This document shows, piece by piece, positions 59,574 through 64,000 of a DNA stretch of 64,000 nucleotides. A program made the position numbers and the translations under genes. Numbering within the stretch: position 1 is the first letter of the stretch; each line of letters begins with the position of its first letter. The notes under the pieces were generated by a model. That model saw nothing but the letters and a program-made list of their open reading frames with translations. It was not told the DNA's origin and searched no databases. The stretch is from Cryptomeria japonica (Eukaryota; Streptophyta; Pinopsida; Cupressales; Cupressaceae): the NCBI RefSeq assembly GCF_030272615.1, contig NC_081410.1:568867152-568931151 (forward strand), read 5' to 3'.

Positions 59574-60233
59574 TTCTGGAAACAAGGAACATTGAGAGGG
59601 GTGGGTGAATAAGTGTTCTGCAATTTTTAACATTCTTAATCTGATTCTTCAACCTCTTAAATAAACTAAACAAAAGAAAGATGCAAACACATAAGACAAA
59701 TAGCCACAACACCATAACACCAGGATTTTTATAGGGAAACCCGATTAAAGGAAAAATCTTGGTGGGATTGAGACCCACAATATTAATAAACGTTTTTAGA
59801 ACTATAGAAATATTACATAAGGGGAATTCACATGTATCCAGGAACACTTACTAGAGCTCACTGCTCAATTTACAATAAGGGCTACAAATCGAAAGGTTCG
59901 ATGCCTTACAAAATGATTACATATAATAATTGGAATCTCTGAACTAATAAACAACATCTACAAATGCAAAAATATAGTTTAAGTCAAGCGTAAAATACTT
60001 TATCTTACTCTGCTTTGCCACATTGCTATGTTCTATAGTTTTGCGTTATACCAGAGCATAAATCCTTCACTTGTGCACATGGGACTACACACAATCGCTC
60101 ATACACACTTTCAACACAACCACTAATATCTAAAGTGATCATATCAATCAGTCTTATATATCTGCAACATCAATTTAGGTCTTCTTTTTGTCGGCCTAAA
60201 AATGCATAAAACACAAATGAAACATGTTACACA
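59574..60233 (-). mobile_element. 5' LTR of the pol-less retroelement (660 bp, uninterrupted)
   Basis: Partner of the split 3' LTR. It has TTAA at 59,745-59,748, the position where the partner is interrupted. The plus-strand start TTCTGGAAAC corresponds to TGTTGGAAAC at 28,015 and the end ATGTTACACA corresponds to GCTGCAACA at 49,322. The upper edge is approximate by a few bases. Confidence 0.82.
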
Positions 60234-60700
60234 AGTCGCCCCAATCCGATCCACAACAATCATGCATACCAAAAAATATTGTCCACACACTTCCCACATG
60301 TCATCTTAACATCCTCGAATACACAAATAATCACCAAAATTACTTCGCACAATCCACACAACAAATGTCCACGTGATACTACTAATGAACATTGTTCTAA
60401 CCAAAATCCTATATATCGGACCTTCCAAGTCACTCGAAAGTCAATATCGGAGATCATAATCCTAAAATAAGGTAGATTACACATCCAAAATACTTCTCTA
60501 AGATCCTTAACACTAAACACGCAACACAAATGAATCGCCAACCAAATTACTATACATTACTAGATGTTCTGTTCTATGTCACTGGACCTCACCAGACCTT
60601 AATCTCTCTTTCGATATGAATGAATCATGAACTCTAGGTTGAATTTTTGACTCTAGTTGCCACACATGACAACATCTGAACAACAATGCAGTGTCTCAAG
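60234..60700. other. Flank of the retroelement, no gene seen
   Basis: Moderately complex sequence with no supportable open frame, RNA gene or repeat. Confidence 0.45.
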
Positions 60701-60827
60701 CCAACATATATGTATATATATGTATATATATATACATATATATTTATACATATACAAATATATACATATACATATACATATACATCTACATATACATATA
60801 CATATACATATACATACATATATACAT

Positions 60828-60858
<31 letters not shown>
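60701..60858. repeat. (TATACA)n/(CATA)n/(CA)n microsatellite
   Basis: TATATG/TATACA words passing into CATACATA and then ACACACAC. Tyr/Ile-rich frames are artefacts. Confidence 0.9.
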
Positions 60859-60891
60859 TAGATTGGTTGAATGAAGGGTTAGGTTGGAGTA

Positions 60892-61159
60892 AGGTCTTTT
60901 TAAGTATTTTAAGGTTTACGATAATGCATGGTAAAATCATTGGTGCTAAGAGTAATGTTGTATTGATAGTTTCAAATATATATACGATCGAGTATAATAT
61001 AGTTAGTAGTGAGAATGATGATAGTTTCTTTTTAAGTATTTTAAGGTTTACGATAATGCATGGTAAAATCAATGGTGCTAAGAGTAATGTTGTATTGATA
61101 GTTTCAAATATATATACGATTGAGTATAAATAGTTAGTAGTGAGAATGATGATAGTGTA
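60892..61159. repeat. 132-bp tandem duplication
   Basis: CTTTTTAAGTATTTTAAGG starts at 60,896 and 61,028. The copies share GTTTACGATAATGCATGGTA and AGTTAGTAGTGAGAATGATG with only a few changes, so the duplication is recent. Confidence 0.9.
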
Positions 61160-63558
61160 AGAGAGATATTAGTATTATTTGTGGTACTACAAATAAGTAT
61201 TAAATTGCAAGCTAGTATATCAAGATTATGTGTAATGCCCCAAGTAAGTTTAACCATTTAAGACATCATAATTCCAACATTCTCAAAGAAAATAGAAATA
61301 GAAATAGAAATTAACTTCACAATGGAGATCAACTTAAAAACCTTACTACCAATGTACGTTTGGAAAGGATTATGATCTTGAATAGGATGATTTGATACCT
61401 CAGTGTGATGACTCCCTCAGGGTTTTTGGATCCAAGTCCAGGCCTAATTTATGGACGACACCCTCAAGGTCTTAAATGGGTCGCTGATCTCTACCCATCT
61501 TGGGATAGATGCTCGATGGTTTTACATAGGCCTTTCCCTATTCATTCATACAACCTTTTGACTACCTTCATATTAAGGATTAACAATTTGTTTATGTCTT
61601 GTTTAATTGTTCTAACTTGTTCATTCGCTAGTTATGTATAAGAGTTTGTATTATAAAGAATATGTAATGTCCCCTACTAGGTTTAGACCTCTTATAACCA
61701 TAATTAATCTATTTCTATGTACTTATGACTTGAACTAACTTGATTAAGGAACAAGTCTATCTTAATGTGAATCTAATCTATGATTTTCTTTCTTGAACTA
61801 ACTTGATTAAGAGACAAGTCTATCTTAATGTTCTTATTTTGATTCATTATAAAACATTTACATATTTATTAATAACTATTTATATGAATTACTTTGCATT
61901 ACTACAAAATAGTTTCTAAAAGATATTATAATAATTATTATATTAATATGTATATTTATAACTATTATATTAATATCTATATTTATATTATTATTGAATT
62001 CTGCATATGATCATTATTGAGCTTCTAATCTTACTCATCATATTGAACACATCACTGTGCATGCCACCAATACTTCCAATAACTTAATGACATCTCTGAT
62101 ATGATTTGGAGAATCTTACTGACAATTATTATATAGATAAATCTATTATCCTTTTCAGACCTGAATATAAATAAAAGAATTGGATTATCTTATCCAATAT
62201 TTATGTATCTTCTAATTACCAAATATATAAATTAATAATACAATCCCTACCTAAAAAGCAATAATTATATCTCATGGGGGTTAAGGACATATAGATCTGA
62301 CCATGCGTCATATCTGGTCTGTCACTATTTAAGAAATTAAGAATGACTGTCATACGTGTTGCAGTCTATATTAATATTACTACCAATATTCTGCATTCAA
62401 TCCTTATTAGACTTCATATATATTAAGCATATGTATGAAACACATCCCTATGCATTTCTATTATAAATCTAGTATGACACGTTAATATATACCATGTATT
62501 TTATGAAGTTATTGGTGAGGAATATATATATATATATATATATATTCTTGGTATAATATGACTGATTATTATTTCTTATGTTTGATTCAATATCATCCTT
62601 CTGTGCCATTAATATTTGGTTAGAGGTTAGAGTTTAGCATAACTTACCTGGGCATTCTATTTTAGAATCTAAATTAGTTTTCACCCTTATCTGTGATGAC
62701 TGGAGTGCTATTGTGCATACAGGTGGACTGAGCCGATATATCATTATAAATAATGTGGATACTTATGAAATCGATTGAATTCCTATATAAATGTATTTTC
62801 ACACAGTTTTGCTCCTAGTACTCGTGTCTGATCGATTTTCTGGAATACTGTGTTTATTACCATGCATTTGAGCAGTCATGTATCTGATTATAATGTCTAA
62901 TCTTTCTTCCAGTCTTATCTCCATATAACCATATGATGATTGAAGGAGAGGATATGCCTCAATATGCTTATGTGTCTGATCTTGATCTTTGTGCCCATGC
63001 GATACAGGTGGATGTTATTCATGCTTTCTTAATCGTTCTTAAAAGGCCTTGGAGAATTGTGGATACACCACCTTCGTTTCCTATCTTAGCACCCCACTAT
63101 GTATCAAATATATTAATCCCCATTCCCTTACATACCCATTGATGGGGGTGTGATACGAAGAGTTATGCCTTTATCATCATATCTTTTGCAAATAATTAAC
63201 CAAGCAATCTTAGCCTTAACTAATAACTAATGATCGGATTGCCTCCATAGTCTTTAATCGCACCTCTTTTTCTCATTCCTTAGTCCAAGAATCATATTCA
63301 ACATGATATTGTGATAACATATCTTGCTTTAAGTATATATTTATATATTTATATTTAGTTTCTATGATTATATTATTAATTTTTTTTTATTTGAAAATTT
63401 CAGGAATATTATTAGTAATAAATATTAATAGATATTAATTAAATAATACATTTAATAAATAAATAAATTTCAAATAGTAATTCGTTGTTATTATTATATT
63501 AATTAATAATATTAATTACTTCATTTAGGATATATATATAACAATCAAGGAGGGGACA
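61160..63558. other. AT-rich repeat debris with possible LTR starts
   Basis: TGTAATGCCCCAAGTAAG at 61,231 and TGTAATGTCCCCTACTAGG at 61,664 resemble the solo LTR start TGTAATGCCC, but no partner end is found. A 63-bp unit (CTTGAACTAACTTGATTAAG) is duplicated at 61,729-61,830, and there is a (TA)n tract at 62,520-62,545. A 69-codon frame at 62,933-63,142 has no recognisable relative. Confidence 0.35.
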
Positions 63559-64000
63559 TGATATTATGGAACCAAACAGATACTGTAGTAACTAAGAAGG
63601 GGCACCATTCAAGACAATATTGAATTTAATATTCCTAGTTAAATTATGTTAAGATAATGATTGCATTTATGTTTGTTACTAATTTTTGCACACAACTCAA
63701 ATCGGTAGAGCTGGAGCAGTTGTTAATGGTGAAAGGTACATTCATTTTATTATAATTCTTTGATTGCAATAAAGTGTTTAGATATTTTCAGTTTATTATG
63801 CAAAGAAATAACAACAAAAGATATATTCAAGATTGCGTAAAACTATTGCATTTTATTCATTTTGAAACAAGAAAGTATACAAGATTGCAAAAATATTGTT
63901 GTTTCATCCTTTGAATTGGAAAAGTCTATATATGTCCCACAGAAGCCATGGGAATAGTTGATTAAGCTATAAACATGTGTTTTCATATGAATATGAAAAT
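63547..64000 (+). other. Possible polypurine tract and LTR start
   Basis: AAGGAGGGGACA at 63,547-63,558 followed by TGATATTATGGAACC resembles a polypurine tract next to a copia-type LTR start. Nothing downstream confirms it inside the window. Confidence 0.25.

Larger units (their letters stand above)
28015..60233 (-). mobile_element. Pol-less LTR retroelement, interrupted by two large insertions
   Basis: Minus-strand element: 5' LTR 59,574-60,233 (660 bp), primer site about 59,557-59,571, ORF1 59,505-58,267, ORF2 57,980-49,485, 3' LTR in two pieces (28,015-28,190 and 48,844-49,322; 655 bp when summed). It spans 32 kb because a 20,649-bp insert sits in the 3' LTR and a 4,948-bp solo LTR sits in ORF2; without them it is about 6.6 kb. 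I find no protease, RT, RNase H or integrase. ORF1 has nucleocapsid-type zinc knuckles, so it looks like a gag-bearing non-autonomous element. The flanks (TATAT at 28,010-28,014 and AGTCG after 60,233) do not match, so no target duplication is confirmed. Confidence 0.8.

Noticed and set aside
62933-63142. 69-residue frame (MMIEGEDMPQYAYVSD)
   Set aside because: Isolated, no recognisable domain and no partner segments up- or downstream; kept only as part of the debris region.

Overview
This looks like nuclear DNA from a seed plant with a large, repeat-swollen genome, most plausibly a gymnosperm/conifer. The evidence is nested LTR retrotransposons, plant-type initiator-Met tRNA primer sites, C-to-T decay at CAG and CG sites (plant CHG/CG methylation), and relics of plant cytochrome P450 and 2-oxoglutarate dioxygenase genes. 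The species call is an inference. I see no intact host gene: every coding relic carries stops, frameshifts or truncation.

Layout. 1-2,074: tail of a pol-less LTR retroelement (ORF2 C-terminus, polypurine tract, 930-bp LTR with TGTTGG/CCAACA ends). 2,075-4,734: two diverged LTR-like copies head to tail. 4,863-21,529: an inverted Ty3/Gypsy chromovirus with giant LTRs (6,034 and 5,778 bp) around a 4,855-bp interior holding one gag-pol frame. A 340-bp TRIM element sits inside one LTR, and a second primer-site leader lies beyond the 3' LTR. 21,530-27,555: a retroposed relic, a dioxygenase fragment, a P450 fragment and simple or tandem repeats.

28,015-60,233 is a second pol-less LTR retroelement on the minus strand. 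It has ORF1 (coiled coil plus four CCHC zinc knuckles) and a long ORF2 with no recognisable enzyme domain. ORF2 is split by a 4,948-bp solo LTR related to the giant-LTR family (5-bp duplication CTACT). Its 3' LTR is split at a TTAA site by a 20,649-bp insert (28,191-48,839) that I read as one very large DNA transposon. The insert has imperfect terminal inverted repeats of about 35 bp and inverted GGTTCGA-rich subterminal blocks. It also holds a 5.6-kb palindromic 21-bp satellite with a 1.33-kb higher-order period, a decayed transposase-like gene (+), a 3.7-kb array of 360-bp repeats, and a convergent six-exon accessory gene (-). The uninterrupted 5' LTR at 59,574-60,233 serves as the empty-site reference for the insertion.

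60,234-64,000 is AT-rich repeat debris with a microsatellite, a 132-bp duplication and possible LTR edges.

The most interesting object is the 20.6-kb TTAA element with its two convergent genes. The upstream regions of both genes share a CGGATAT-type motif.
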